The notes beneath the pieces were generated by a model. It saw only the letters and a list, made by a program, of their open reading frames with translations, did not search any database and was not told the origin of the DNA. A stretch of DNA of 64,000 nucleotides. Source: Fragilaria crotonensis (taxonomy: Eukaryota; Bacillariophyta; Fragilariophyceae; Fragilariales; Fragilariaceae). Shown in pieces: positions 1-13,185 of this stretch (positions are counted from its first letter, which is position 1; every line of letters starts with the position of its first letter). The position numbers were made by a program, and so were the translations under genes. The stretch is from assembly GCA_022925895.1 (NCBI GenBank), contig JAKSYS010000016.1, forward strand, positions 1 through 64,000, read 5' to 3'.

Positions 1-145
1 AGCACATGTAGGTGGATTCAGCAGTTCTGGAGACTTGGAAGGCACTCAGAGGAGAATTTGCAATTTTGGACATGGAACGTCCATTATTGCCATTATTGTT
101 TTGCTTGTTCTCCGCCAATTCTTGGTGCCTGAAGTGAGTAGACAT
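1..145 (-). CDS. Unrecognised protein, N-terminal part cut by window edge
   Basis: An open frame runs leftward from an ATG at 145 to the window edge without a stop (48 codons). It begins MSTHFRHQELAENKQ and continues with an Asn/Gly-rich stretch and then Ser/Thr-rich sequence. No domain is recognisable. It may be an exon of the same minus-strand gene as the frame at 240-638, but no intron could be placed with confidence. The function is unknown, and the frame is short enough to have arisen by chance. Confidence 0.25.
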   Translation of the reverse strand, partial: MSTHFRHQELAENKQNNNGNNGRSMSKIANSPLSAFQVSRTAESTYMC

Positions 146-239
146 GTTGTGGGAAGCTCTGGCTTCGCGAAGTGATGTCGTCGTCAGAATCGCTCTTGCG
201 AGCTTCGCGCTTGCAGCGTATTAAAACGTACGTTCTGCG

Positions 240-638
240 CTAATTCTTTGATGCAGTCCACTGTTCGGACAATTTCTCCTCAGGTATTCGTCGGAATTTT
301 GATTGAGGACATGCATTGGAGGCCTTTTTCAAGGCGGTTTGGATGATACCCCTCTTGTCGTAGTGGAGGTCTTCGGCGTTCGTCGCCGGAATCTTGAAAG
401 AGTCGCATTTCGCGACTTCATTGTTGTTCTTGATCTTGAAAATTTGGACATTAAAATTGAATCTGACGTTGGTTCTTGATAGGCCTGTCGTAGGAGGCGA
501 GTTGGAGTCTTCTTGGCGCGGGATGATGGTGGAAGCGGAGGTATTGCGCGCATAATTGTGGCAGATGTCTTGGAGTTCGGCGGCTGCGATGTCGTTGATG
601 GCGCCGTTTTCGATGGAAAGAGAATGGGAGCGACCCAT
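240..638 (-). CDS. Hypothetical protein, possibly an exon
   Basis: This 132-codon minus-strand frame begins MGRSHSLSIENG. Its C-terminal half reads like folded protein (VQIFKIKNNNEVAKCDSFKI, then a Tyr/Asp/Lys-rich stretch). The frame stays open upstream of the ATG for some 90 bases, so the true start could lie further right or behind an intron. A second minus-strand frame, Leu/Pro-rich, lies at 732-1075. No motif, signal peptide or membrane span identifies a role. It is listed because codon use and composition look more gene-like than the surrounding frames. Confidence 0.3.
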   Translation of the reverse strand: MGRSHSLSIENGAINDIAAAELQDICHNYARNTSASTIIPRQEDSNSPPTTGLSRTNVRFNFNVQIFKIKNNNEVAKCDSFKIPATNAEDLHYDKRGIIQTALKKASNACPQSKFRRIPEEKLSEQWTASKN

Positions 639-1139
639 ATCGGTAGATCCTGCTTTGTGGGAGAGTTCGCAGGCGTAGTTAACTCTGTTGTTGGTGTCTT
701 TTTGACTTGGAGGCGTTCTTGATCGATGGTTTCAAAGAAAACGCGAGATGACGGCGGACTCTTGCTCAGGAGTCAGGGCCGTTGCGGTGCGCTGAAAATG
801 GCCTGGAGCTTGCAGGGCTCTTCTTGGGCCTGTAGGTGTTAGATTCAGCAATAGAAGTGGAAGAAGAAGTGTTAGTTGCAGCGTAGTAGGAGGATGCTTC
901 TTGAAAGGTAGGGCAGCATTTTTGAGTGCATCAAATGGAGCTGCAAGAATGTCGCGTCGGCGTGACATAGATTGCCATGTGCTTTGTTGGTTTGACACAA
1001 TGGGTGGGTGGGCAGTTGGCCTCAGTTGGAGGCAAAGGGGTTAGTGCTGGGTTGACCATGGTGAGAGTTGCAAAGTTGAAGGATGAAGGGTGAGTTAGGT
1101 TAGACAAGTTTTGCAAAAAAAGTGAGCACAAGGAATGAG

Positions 1140-3860
1140 AATTTCAATTCTCAGGCAGTAGGAACATGTACTGCTGGTATGAAAGTTGAGCTGGAAGGGA
1201 AAAAGAACAAAGGTTAGAACAATTTAAATTGGTGCTAGGCACCAAATTTAAATTGGGTGAATCAGGGTTTCCTGGCGAGTAACAGGCAGGCAACCAGGAT
1301 AACAACCTGGCGAGCAACCATGATAGGGTTCGGGTTAACGGAACCTGTCGACGCGCATGTCGGCATAGGGTTCAGGTTAAGAACCAGGACGTAACCGTTA
1401 CGGGGTACGCCCCCAGTAGGTAAGTGTCTAGTACGACACTGACTACTGCTTAGTGTGTCTATAAACGGTACAGCAATACAATGCTGTCTACCGCTACAGA
1501 CAACGATACGTATACTATCTGTCGGTCTATCGCTACATAAATGTGCGAGGGACTGACTAGTAATAATATCGCTTTGGTCATAGTGGGCACTGTCTAATAG
1601 TTTATCGTTATGTACGGTAACGATAGACTCAGACGTGCACGGACTATGGCCGGGCAGAGGAAGTGATGTGCAAGAAGTACTGTTGTACTGCTTGCCGTGC
1701 TGTGTGCTGTCGTAATAGTGAGTACCGTCGTACTGACTACTGATATTTGTACAGTATGGTGAGGTTGACAATTTGGCGACCGGCGGTAAAAGGTCGTCAT
1801 GGTCAAATTCATTCATCATGTGCAAATATGTGCAGTATTCAGAAAGGTAAGTGGCACTAAAATGAATTATTTCGACAATTGTGAGAAGAGTGAGGAGTGA
1901 CACGGGATGAGAGGTCTGATAGATGGGAGTGTTCCTTTGGAACAATGAGGAACACTCCTCGTTTCTCGGAGACGTCGTTTCGTGCCGCAGTGTGGTCGTC
2001 GGTACACGAGGCGTTGAGTCTCGTTTGAAAATGAGTGTTCAATCTCATGGGATGAGATGAACATGAAATTCAAACGACGAGAGATTTGATTCCAGTCGTG
2101 CAGTGTCGCAGATTAAATGTTTTACTGTGCACACGGGCGACAGTTAGGGATCAGGATAGATGTAAAAATATGTAGGGCGATACTGGAAGTCTGTCACGTT
2201 AGGCATGAATGTGAGGTATGCCAGCACTCCAGACTAGAGTCGGATGTTTTCGTTCGAAGATTCGTCAGATGCGTCATGGATCATGTGTAAATGCGTACCA
2301 TTAACGTCAAGTATGTCATTAAAACGTTTCGTTGCTCAGTATCATGAATACCACTTACAGCAACGTGCATATGTCCCGTCATGAGGGCATTTGGAGTGCC
2401 TCAAAGGGCATGCAGCATCGCAGCAAATAATGCTGCCATCCTTACTTATCGTCAATTGCGGAAAGTGCATGGTCTTCAGTTTCAGATGTAACCATGCGCA
2501 TGCGTGATTCAACTACGTTGCACTTGAAGCCAATCGCACAGCAACATTGAATAAGAGTTCGCGATTATTCCGCAAAACAACACGACGATGAAAGCACAAT
2601 ACAGACTGGCACGAATGAACAGCCACCTTGTAAAGCAGAAGACTGGCGCTCAAAATGACGTGGCTAACGCACGCCTTGACCTGAGGTAAGTCAGCATATA
2701 CTTCTTTGAGGCGTCGCTTTCCGTCCTTCAAAATTCATCTTCAATCACAATTCTCAATCGCACGCCGCCGCCGCCGCCATGTCAGGGACCAGATTCGAAG
2801 CCACAGGGAGAAGGCCTTCATCAAGTTTCAATCTACCTGTTTGCAGCACGCTTCCCATTGGGCGATCTCTCCCACCGGAGCCGTGTTTCCCTCGATGCGC
2901 TCCTGCTTCAGGCTCGGAATAAGAACTTTTTTCTCTACGTTCTATCTGTATTGACATCACCATGACGAACTGTACATGAAGAAATGAGCTCATTCGCAAT
3001 ATCTTGGTTACTGTACCAACAAAAATGACGGGAAAGCATGTGGACCGACGTCTATTACGGCATCCGCCCTGTTGCCGCAGGAACAGCGACAGTCATGCAA
3101 TATCGCAGGAGATGACACCAGTACTTGTAATGTCACGGTGCAAGTGCTAAACCTCAATCACCACAAAGTGTGTGTCTTTTATTCGGAATTGGTATTATTA
3201 TGGAGACAACAACCTTTCAGAAGGATGGACTTGACGGGGCGATTCACATATTGTATCGGAAGAATGGTATTCACCACAACAAGGACGACTCTCATCTCAT
3301 GACAACCGAATGAACCCACGATTATGGGTGTTACTCTACGATAGTGCCGATCATGTTTTACGTCAACAACAACAGTGATGGTGCCATGAATCATTATATA
3401 ACGACAATTGTTTGGGTGAATGATGGAATTCCTGCCATGTGGACTGACTCGCTCCCCTGTATGCAAACACAAGCCTAAAGCCTACATGCCCCGCAAACTT
3501 GTTGCGCGTGTCCTCTTTATAGGACCCGTCCAACCGTGTGGGTTGAATGTTCTTTCAATCCTGGACTTTGCAAACAGCACGTAGAATAGATGTTGAGTTT
3601 TTTTATTATGCGCTGCAAACTTACATCCGGCGTGGATCTAGTCACAAGGCTGGTGGCAAAGTGCAGCCTCCTGTTCGATGCTTCAGCGCGCACATGCCCG
3701 TGGGTTTCCACAAGATGATCCCTTACGCATAGTTTCCGAACGCAAGACAACATCATGTCACACTGAGAGTCCCCTGAAGAGCACAGCTGTTGAGCGAGCG
3801 TTGCGTAGCTGGTGCCTCTTATAATACATGCATTAGATGCGTCGCGGACGCATGTGGAAT
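1140..3860. other. Spacer without a supportable gene
   Basis: Open frames here (the longest at 1262-1945, minus) have low-complexity Ser/Thr/His-rich translations and no recognisable domain. Much of the DNA is built of short words such as GTAC, TACTG and CGTAC, like other spacers in the window. The stretch 3040-3480 shows short pieces of protein-like sequence in all three plus frames, as a decayed gene would, but I could not name it. Confidence 0.4.
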
Positions 3861-3991
3861 CACATGCGTTAATTGTTTCAATAAGGTGTCCATTATTTCA
3901 GCACTGTTTTTATTTTGAAATGGATGTTGGCCTCCACACTGCCGTCCTTGGAATCACAATACTGACTCTAACACTCCGGATAGAGCACAAG

Positions 3992-5241
3992 CTAATGGAG
4001 TTTGACCTTGGCACCACCGCTTGCAGTCTTGATGGTCTGGACCTGTTTCTTGAATGCCACCATGGATGCAAGGATAACGAGAACCATGACAGTTGGACCC
4101 ATGACTGGTCCAACAAGACACTCGATGAAATAAGTAATCAACGCAATTCCACACAAGCCATAAAATAACACCGTTCCCACTGCCACAACACCAAAGCCAC
4201 GAGTGGTGGAATACATCCACGAGCCGGCGTGTGCGTAGGCACTGGTGATATAGTTCCTTCCTTCATTGTCAACAAAGGTAGCAAACCAGGGAGAGATTCC
4301 AAGAGATGCAAGCCGAATCGGAGTGTGCCTCACATGAGTGAATACATGGTTTGGCAGGATCGTGTACTTGCCCAAGAAATAAATGTAGTCACTTGGTTCA
4401 TCGAGAGAAAACCATGTTTGGAAGACGTAGCTGGAGGCCACAACTCCATTCACAGCGATAGTGCCATCAGCTGTAAGTGGTGCAAATACACCATGCTTGG
4501 TGACAACGTCAATCTTGGTAATCTCAAGCGCGGTGCGAGTGGAATCTGCACCGAGAAGGACATCACCGACCTTCAACAAGGCAGGCACCGCAGGGATTTC
4601 CTGCTGTTCGTAGAGAAAGACATAATGTCGTGATGAGAGCTCGAGTGGTGCAATGGAAGCGTTGGTGTAGAGACGAATATACTGAGAGGTCATGTCAGTA
4701 GACCAGTGACCGAAGGCATAGATAGATTGGAATTTCCCATTCATACCGAGAACACGGTCACCAATATCGAGATCCCTCATTTCCACTTGACCCTTGCCTT
4801 CGACTGTGACGATTGCGTCTCCAGGGAAACAAGAAGCTGACGGATCCTGAGAAGGTGCAGGTGATGCCGAAGGTGCAGGTGACGCTGACGGTGCAGATGA
4901 TGGTGCTTGTGTCGGCTTCTTCGTCGGGTTTCTTGTCGGTTTCTTCGTCGATTTCTTCGTTGGCTTCTTCGTGGGTTTTTTTCGTTAGGGTTCTTCGGTG
5001 GTTTCTTATCTCGGAAAACATTGAGGTCTCGGCGAATCGCCTCATCGTTCTCTCGTTCCAGGAAACAGACCTGGATCCCTTTACCTCGACAGGGAGGGTA
5101 TCTTCGGTTGTAGACTCCATCAAGAGGTCGGAAGTCGTGTCCTCGACAGAGACGGAAATCGTGTCATCTTTGACAGCAATGTCAAGGCCTTGAGCAGAAA
5201 CAGCAAGGATGGCGAGGAGCGAGGAGAAGTGTAAGCTTCAT
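3992..5241 (-). pseudogene. Hedgehog-type Hint (Hog) domain protein, frameshifted paralogue
   Basis: This is a close relative of the intact gene at 23015-24649, with the same order: signal peptide, short acidic N-domain, Pro/Thr-Ser linker, Hog domain, two membrane spans, basic tail ending KVKLH. The Hog part (3992-4825) is open. It starts at the catalytic Cys of CFPGDAIVTVEG and keeps the His of SSRHYVFLY, the block HGVFAPLTADGTIAV, and the later HTPIRLASLG motif. The linker reads KKPTKKPT-type repeats, then APSAS-type repeats, unlike the AAPT repeats of the other copy. Two single-base frame changes separate the parts. One lies just after the ATG at 5241, inside the signal peptide. The other is at the seven-T run 4976-4982 (seven A on the coding strand), where six would keep the frame. 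It is either a recent pseudogene or a gene with homopolymer errors in the assembly. The 3' flank also matches the other copy. Confidence 0.75.
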
Positions 5242-5259
5242 GGAACGTGAATGGGAGGT

Positions 5260-6340
5260 TCAAGGAGACTTTATGGCAGTTTTTGAGGTTTTCAATTGTT
5301 TGCGTGTATCATATCTGGAAGGTTTTTTCCACTAATAATGTGGCATGTGCTTATTGTTGAAGGGGTGCGTATCAGAACTCGAGTACTAGACTACCGAGTA
5401 TAATCTTCGATTATGGAACCTTTGCGGGCGGCTGTCGGAGCAATCCTTCTATCGTAGTTATCCTGACACGCTACTACTACCTTGTACCTTGTACTACTAG
5501 AGAGGGCCGTTTTCAATTTTCGGTCATCCTCGGTCATAATTCCCTAGGTCGCTATTGACATTTGACATCACGTTGGTACGTATCATACAACATCTTTTTC
5601 TGTTCCTGTCGGGGCTCGGGGTTGGTCATTTTCGAGAAACTTCATTCGTTATCCGCCGACGATAGACATTTGTGGCCAGTTTTGTCCAGTGTTATCGCAC
5701 GAAAAGGACTCTAAGGGTCATCATTTCATGAGTGACAATTGACAATACAGATTTGCCGGATAATTGTCCGGGCAGGTAAAGGTGTACCAACTCGGTACAA
5801 GTACAATCGTCTACATCCGACAGATCCGCGACAATGCAGAGAGAGAGAAGGAATCCAGAATCTCGTTGCGTACACTTTTACCGTGCTCATTGCTGGATTG
5901 TACTTCGAGTACTCCAAACTCCAAATAGAGCCTATTGGTACTGCGTTAGTTGCTTATCTATAAATTCCCCATACCCACGGGTGTTTAATTTAGGCGATCT
6001 GGATGGCGCGGCTTCTGACAGCCAAATTAGAACAAATGAAGACGCCAAACTTGGACCTCAAGAAGGCGCAGGGGCTATGTAGGGGGTTCGGAAACTGAAT
6101 TACAACACAATGACATCTGTGCAAGCATTTTGCTCTCAGACCTCCAACTTTGTGCCCCCCCCCATCAGTCAGGAATGAGCATCTTGGTTTTCCTGCCCTT
6201 TTTAGTTGCCATGTTCAGTGTCCCTCCAGCCAAGGACAGCAACAATGGAGTTCATCCCTCTATTCTCCATGTTCATTGGATGCATAAAGTAAAAACGCTT
6301 TCGGACTCGAAGTCAATTTTTTGACAATCGCAATCGCCCA
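5260..6340. other. Spacer without a supportable gene
   Basis: This is the upstream region of the minus-strand Hog paralogue. It contains scattered GTAC/ACTAC words and short frames without recognisable domains. I see no promoter element that I could name. Confidence 0.35.
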
Positions 6341-6349
6341 GCAGTTATC

Positions 6350-8330
6350 TTGGTGGACCCTCTCAGGACTGGTCCTGGTGTGCAGCTACAACTTGCATTC
6401 CCACCTCCAGCCAGCGACCGCCACACCACGCAGCAGCAACAATTTAATAATCAACAAAATAGTAAATCCGACCACTGCCGTGTAATCAGCTATTTTGTTC
6501 ACCAAATTCAAACATCAGTATTGTTAGGTGAACTCAAAGCAGCTCCTAAGAACGTGCTCAAACTCATGAAAAAGCATGATTTTTATGTCAATGAACACCG
6601 CTGGAGCGAAACCGATTGGGAAACAACGCAACTGGATTTTCTTTATGGAAGTGATCCACAATTCCATGAGATTGACCAAGCCACTTACAAGTCACCAAAA
6701 GCATTCAGCAGAGTCGTCCAAGAGCCAAGGTGCCCAAGTTCAAGCTCATTCATTGTTCTCAGAAAGATAAAAAAGGAAACAGCCGTATCTGCGAAGCAAC
6801 AAAAGCATAGTATGCTATAAAGACGCATCACGCAGACCGCGAAGAATTAAGCAAACATCTGAGAACGCCCTATATAAACCAGGGATCGGGAAATACCAAC
6901 CGCACCCCTTCATTCTAGGTATTTGAAACCTATGGTTAGTGACCTAGTATCACAGTACGTCATTGGTTGGTTATCTGGTTTTCTGAAAACGCTGAGGTCG
7001 TATTTCAGTTATTATTCCTGGCCACTTTTGGGTTTCGGTATTGGTCTTTGATAACCGTGATTTTTCGGTTATATACCGCTGATATTGAAAGCATAATACT
7101 GTATCATATACAGTGCGCTGCAACGTAGAGCGTACGTACAAAATGTATACGCATCTTAATTCTACAGTCACTCATCATCTCATCGTACATACATTGGCCT
7201 ACATTTAGTGCGGTCATTGAAAAAAAACACCTGAAAGTAACTACCGCCAATTCTGGTAGTTAATAACCAAACCATCCGGTATGCGGTTTGGTATACCAGA
7301 TGACAGCAGTACATAGTAACGGTAAGGCCTTGACCTTGGGTGACCGGACACGCTCATCGCAACAAACGCAGTTATTGGAGCGCCAAAATAACCGTGGTAT
7401 TTGGTATCCGGCTCCGGTAGTAGTTATTTCCCGATCCCTGATATAAACAACTGTGCGACCTTTGTGCAATTAAAGATACGTGCACGCCACTCACCCAGAG
7501 GCATTCGAAAGATTCATCAGCATGAAGACGCAGATGATTGCCACAAACTGCATCATCATTATAAACCAGCATATTGGTCCAGATGCATGATGATCTGGAT
7601 GACAATGTGGAGATTCTCTTACAGAATCTCAGACATATGGAGGAAATTGCATCAATGCAGATTTGCCCAACGGTCACTGAAGTAGACTTTAAAGCAAAGT
7701 TATGCATCCTGTGGCAAGAAACAACCACAACCTCACCATCTCGTTTGCACCTTGGTAATTATAAAGCACTCATCATAAAAAGACGCCTTCTCATTTATAC
7801 CAGAAGAAGGGGATGAAAACCATAAGAGACAACGCAAGGATCTGGATCGAATGCAGGCAGAATTGCTGGATGTCCAGCCAGCACCTGCAACTTCTCAATT
7901 GTGCATTACAAAGAGGACACTCGTTTTCTAGATGGCCACACGTCGCAAACACGATCATATTCAAGGAACCAGGAAATATTTGAATACACCGCACTCGTGT
8001 GATCCACTATACAAGGGCAATTACAACCTCTTTACTATGGGGTTGAAGTGGAGGTCAGCACTGTATGAGGCCGAGAAGAAGAGACTGTGGAATGAGGATC
8101 AGTATGGTTCATGACCCAGTTGTTAAAATGCTTATGATTCATCAAATAAATGCGTCTGCATTGCTACAAGCTCAACAATATAGGATACGAATGGAATTGG
8201 GACTTGCAGATGAAAGCTATAGTCACTGTCAATCAAATCCAATTTACGGAACTGGACAAGGAAGTGGATGCTCAGCACCAGATATCTGGTGGTGTCGTTT
8301 CTTAGTATCTAGTAGCTATTCATGATTGCT
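6350..8330 (+). mobile_element. Relic of a LINE-like (non-LTR) element with reverse transcriptase remains
   Basis: Two groups of coding remnants lie in the same direction. At 6500-6800 the frame reads LKAAPKNVLKLMKKHDFYVN and then a Trp/Asp-rich stretch, a type I associate with the first part of diatom LINE-like proteins. From about 7930 to 8320 pieces in different frames read PLYKGNYNLFTMGLKWRSAL, then ALLQAQQYRIRMELGLADES, then NPIYGTGQGSGCSAPDIWW. In that reverse-transcriptase family the GTGQGSGNSP block corresponds to the template-grip motif. The downstream catalytic Asp-Asp part was not found. Several stops and frame changes separate the pieces, so the element is dead. No poly-A tail or target duplication was found. 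The assignment rests on remembered family sequence, not a search. Confidence 0.5.
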
Positions 8331-8545
8331 GTGATGCCAAAGCATGTATAAGTCTAAAATTACACGGTTAGGAATACTTGGATTTGTTGATGACTCAAAT
8401 GTCCAAACAAAAAGAAAAGAATGACAATTGACATCACTACAAACCGAGGGTGTAAGTGTTACTCTCCCAAGATATCCAGGAGCAGTTGAGGCGCCCAACA
8501 TGGGTTAAAAAAAATTGGTTGACGGTGAATGCACCAGTGTATAGG

Positions 8546-9062
8546 TGTCACGGTGTACTACACTACGGTATGTGAGTCGAGTACAACAGTAGTAGACAAC
8601 GCACAGTACGTCGAACAGTGTGAGTACAACAGTGCAACTGCAGTATGTCCAGTGCATCGGAGTGAGCCTTGTGGTCACCACGATTGGACAACCATTGGCA
8701 GAAAGGGCAAGTCTGAAAGACCTGGAAGACTTCCCAAGCTGCAGGCTTCTACTCTAGGTGGAGTTAGCCCTTATGGCTGAAGACTGCACGCAAGTAAAAG
8801 CTACTGGAAGTGCAAAATTGGGTTAGGTCTTCAGACGTTTGGATTGTGTAAGGGCTACATGAAAAGTCACTTGTCAGTTGGATTGGAGAGCTTAAAAGCT
8901 CTCATCACTGATGCAATGATGACTTTAGGTTTAGATTGCTAATCTATAAAGCTCACAATACAGGAAAACAGGAAGTGAGTAGAGCGGTCGATCTACTGTC
9001 ACATTCTAGACGAGTATTTTCAGGAAGCTACTGTAGGGTTACTACGGTACGGTGATTTAACA
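8546..9062 (+). repeat. Left LTR of copia element A
   Basis: 517 bp, starting TGTCACGGTG and ending TTTAACA. It matches 20337-20851 almost base for base. It is preceded by the target duplication TATAGG. Confidence 0.93.
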
Positions 9063-9103
9063 CGTTTATAAACGATCAGTTGAACCCGCAAAGTAAGACA
9101 AAA

Positions 9104-10450
9104 ATGGTTACCGATGATTCTGAGTCTAACTTTGGAACTACTGTTCGTGCGTTCGCGTTTAACGGCGATGAGACAAAATTCAGATCCTGGGAAGGGAAGA
9201 CACTTGCTCTCGCTGGGTCCAAGGGATTTTTGCTGGCTCTAACCAAGGCAGAAGCAAGACCGGTACTCACAGTCGAAGAGTATGAGTATGGTGAAGTGGA
9301 AGAGCCGGTCAGGCCAGCCACTGAGCGCCAGTCGCTGGTACGGGTGTAGCGGGGGTTACCGCGGCACCGACCACGACACGCCCAACTACTTCGGTGGAAA
9401 ACCGGAAGTACTTGGCGCGGGCGGCAGCCTGGACATACTTGGTCGCGAGTTGCTCCGACAAGGCTTACGCTTTGATTGAACGGGCTGAAGGTGACCCGTT
9501 CAAGGCTTGGTCGATTCTACAGGAAAAGTACTGCGCCACGGACGCTCAAGAGAACTTTCCCGAGCTATCAGAAGCGTTTGCTAACTGCAAGTTGAACGAG
9601 ACCAAGAAGGATCCCGAGTTGTGGTTTAACGACTTGGACCACTTCAACATGAGGATTGGCCGTATCAATGTCAGGTCCGAGAAGGACGATCTCCAAATGA
9701 AGAGCCACATCATGACCTCTATGTCCTCGGGCTACGATCCCGTAGTACTCAAGTACCGCGGCGAGCTTGCTGAGACCCCGTTGGTCAAGTTGAGGAAGGA
9801 GATCACGCTCCAGTATAAGGCCCTGTTGAATTCGGGGGCAAAGAACAAGTCAGAATCGTCACTGGTCGCTAACGTCAGTAAGCACCCCTACAAGAAGTTC
9901 AAGGGGACCTGCCGTAACTGCGGTAAGGTTGGACACAAGGCCGACGAGTGCCGTTCCTCCAAGACGATCCCTGCAACCGGCACCACCGATAAGGAACCGG
10001 TTGACAAAGCAAATGTGACCTGCTTCAACTGTCAAGAGAAGGGCCACTTTGCTAATAAGTGTACCAAGCCCAAGAAAGACAAAACCGCGAATGACATGGC
10101 AATGTTCTTTGGTGTCAGCTGTGTTGAAGTTGTCAATGACAGTGCCAGCGACGCGATGGAAATCAGCCTAAGTGGCTCTATCCCGGACACGTTCTTCGAT
10201 GACTGGGCCGACGACTCTTGGGAGGAAACACATGGTATTGACGACATGGAGGACTTGACTACTTTTTTCGACAACGACGTCCGAGTACCGGATGAAGTTG
10301 ATACGCATCCGAACGGGACATCGGAATTTGTCAACGTCAGCGCAATTGAGACTGAGTTTGTGGGTACGGCCGCAGCAGACGGTACGGAGGAATGGCTACT
10401 AGATTCTGGCGCTACGTGTGGGGTCACCTACGACAAACGCCTAATGTCGC
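9104..10450 (+). CDS. gag: Element A: Gag with two zinc knuckles, and protease
   Basis: This is the Gag region of copia element A, which would form the particle core and bind the element's RNA. Two CCHC knuckles are visible: CRNCGKVGHKADEC near 9912 and CFNCQEKGHFANKC near 10021. An acidic stretch follows, then the aspartic protease site WLLDSGATCGVTYD near 10393. The order and spacing are typical of Ty1/copia. The region is part of a broken element and is described only as a fossil; boundaries are approximate. Confidence 0.8.
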
Positions 10451-10799
10451 CCATGTGCCGCTCGGACAAAATGATCACCATTGGTAACGGAGCGCAGATC
10501 GCGACTCTCGGCCAAGGAACGGTCACAATGACAGATCAACATGGTGTTCTGGTAACTTTGACAGATGTGTATTATGCCCCCAAGTTTACTAAACATATTG
10601 TCAGCCTTCGCAAACTCATTGACGATGATTGGAAGCTGGACATTGCGGACAAGAGTGAATTTGTCTTGACGGATCCGGGCAGGGGAACGGTGGTTCGCTT
10701 TGCTCGACACGACAACGACCAGCTCTACTACCTTACGGGCATGTGTACTTCGAGCGACGAATCGGTACATAGCCTTACTACCCAGCCGGTAACGCTGGA

Positions 10800-13180
10800 C
10801 ATTAACATTGCACATTCGGTTCTCGGTCATCCGGACACTCGTACGGTTAAGGCGATGGCAACCCGGCACAATTGGACTCTGACCGGGGCGGTGCAACCCT
10901 GTGGATCGTGTGCATTGGCCAAGGCTCGCGCAAAGGCAGTACCTAAATCTACGTTGACTAAGGCAAAGGCCCCCGGCGAATGACTCTTCCTGGATATTTC
11001 GGGTCCGTTCAGTGATTCGTTGAACTCCAACCGGTACTGGCTTCGCATCGTCGACGACAATACTCGCTTTTGCTGGGACAGTTTCCTTCCACGCAAGAGT
11101 GGTATCCATGTACCACTGGAGAGCCTACTGGTGGCTGACAAGGCAGCTGGAAAACCTTGTAAGTTCCTGCGCTGCGACAATGCCGGCGAAAACGAGGCAT
11201 ATGTGCAAAAGGTGTGCGCGGAACACGGAATCACGCTGGAGATGACTGCCCCGAATACGCCACAAATGAATGGTGTCGTGGAACGCAGTTTCGCGACCTG
11301 TAAGGATCGGGCTTTTGCTACCATGTACTGTGCCTGGTTCACACTGGAGTCACAAGGGTTATTGTGGCCGGAGGCTATCAACACCATGACCAAGCTTGGG
11401 AATGCTCTCCCAAGGCCTGGGACTGCTCTGGACCCCTACACTGCTTGGTTTGGGGCTAATGCAGTGCCCAAAATCATCGATTTCCTCCAACCCTTTGGTC
11501 GGATTGCCTATGTGACAGACCGCAGTAAGGTTAAAGCAAAATCGGATGTGCGCGCATCCAAATGCGTCTTCGTCGGTTACGCGAACGACCATTCCGGGGA
11601 CACGTACAAATTCTACAACCCGGCAACGAAGCATACCATACTGTCACGCGACGTGCACCAGTGGATGGAATGGCACGGTCGCATCACGGCTTTGGATGAC
11701 ATGGCACTGTTCAATGAAATAGATAGGATTAAGACGGATTCGATTATCTTACCTGCTTCGCCGGACGTACAACTTTTGCCGGAGGATGACGTTCTTGATG
11801 CTGACGACCTGTGGGACTTGCCGGCTCTTGTACCTGCGAGCACGGAGGATCCGGTCGTGCAACCTGTTGTCCTACGCCCTGCGCGGAGGAATCTGGCTCC
11901 GGAATACGGTTCCGGGGCTGTCACCCGAGCCCGCGCTCGTGCTTCAACCGTTACCTTCGCCGACGGTCCCAGGAACGATGACAATACGGTTGCGATAGCT
12001 ACGTGTACAAGCACTACGGAAGCGGAGGTTATTTTCAACGCACAACTTCAATCGGATCCTCAACCCGGTGTACCCAAGAACTTCAAGGATCTACTTAAGC
12101 TCAATGACCCGAAGTGGACAACTTCGATGCACGCTGAGCTGGAAAACTTTCTCAAGTGTGACGCATGGGAATTCATACCACGCAACAAGTTGCCGAAGAA
12201 TCGTAAGACACTACGTTGCCGTTGGATATTCAAACTAAAGCTTGATGGGACAAGGAAGTCCCGATCCATGATCCGAGGCTACGAACAAGAACCGGGAGTT
12301 GAGTATGTCGAATCGTACTCTCCGCTTGCGACGAACACTACGATCAAAGTGGTACTCGCAGTAACGTTGGAACAAGAAGAAAAGCATGACGACTGGATTC
12401 AGATATTGGTTGATGTTGAAGCGGCATTCCTCAACGCTCTCGTAGACTCCGATGTCTATATCGAATTCCCCGAAGGACTTTTGGAGTACTTAGAAAGTAA
12501 AGGTATCTACCTTGCTGACCATATCATCAAACTCAAGCAAGCCCGGTACGGCCTGGTACAAAGCCCGCGACTTTGGATGATGACATTTGCAAAAATTCTA
12601 ATTAATTTGGGCTTAACTCAGTGCAAAACCGACCCTTGCCTGTTCACGCTGCATGACCCTGATGGAAACCTGCTGCTCCTGGTGGTTGTGTACTGTGATG
12701 ACTCTATCATCACAGGTATCCGAAAACATGTGGATCGCATCAAGAAAGGAATCTCAGACGCGGTTGCCGTCTCTGATCTCGGAAACCTGGTACGTCACCT
12801 GGGAGTGGACTACGAAACTGGTCGAGACCAAACGGGCAAGTACATACGATCTAGTATGACAGACTACCTACAAGCCATCGTACGCGATTTCGAGAATGAC
12901 ATGGAATTGAAGTTGAAGGAGCAGAAGACACCCGGTGCGGCCGTTACCTCCCCTTTGCGCTCCACGGAGGAAGATGAAATTGTCATGCAGGAATTGTATC
13001 GATCCTACGTTGGACGTCTGATGTTCGCTTGTGGTAAAACGGAGCCGACGCTGTCTAACGCGGCGTGTCGCGAACTGACATGTCACTTAAATGCCCCTAA
13101 TGACAAACACTGGAATGCCCTGAGACATTTGATCGGGTATAGCAAGTCGGATCAGTTCCAAGGTGTGAAGATGCGGGCTC
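10800..13180 (+). CDS. pol: Element A: integrase and reverse transcriptase region
   Basis: A pre-integrase region (His near 10810, CGSCALAK near 10903) leads into the integrase core (LDISGPF, then RYWLRIVDDNTRFCW near 11034, with the later DNAGENE and NGVVERSFA blocks). Reverse transcriptase follows from about 12090, with the catalytic YCDDSIITG near 12690. The reading region then meets nested element B at 13186. Family: Ty1/copia, because integrase precedes reverse transcriptase. Fossil; boundaries are approximate. Confidence 0.85.
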
Positions 13181-13185
13181 CTAAA

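Noticed and set aside
1262-1945. 227-codon minus-strand frame
   Set aside because: Ser/Thr/His-rich low-complexity translation with no motif, in DNA made of GTAC-type words.
3040-3480. Possible hydroxylase-like gene remnant (KDDSHL text)
   Set aside because: Only a few residues resemble such enzymes, in broken frames; too weak to call.
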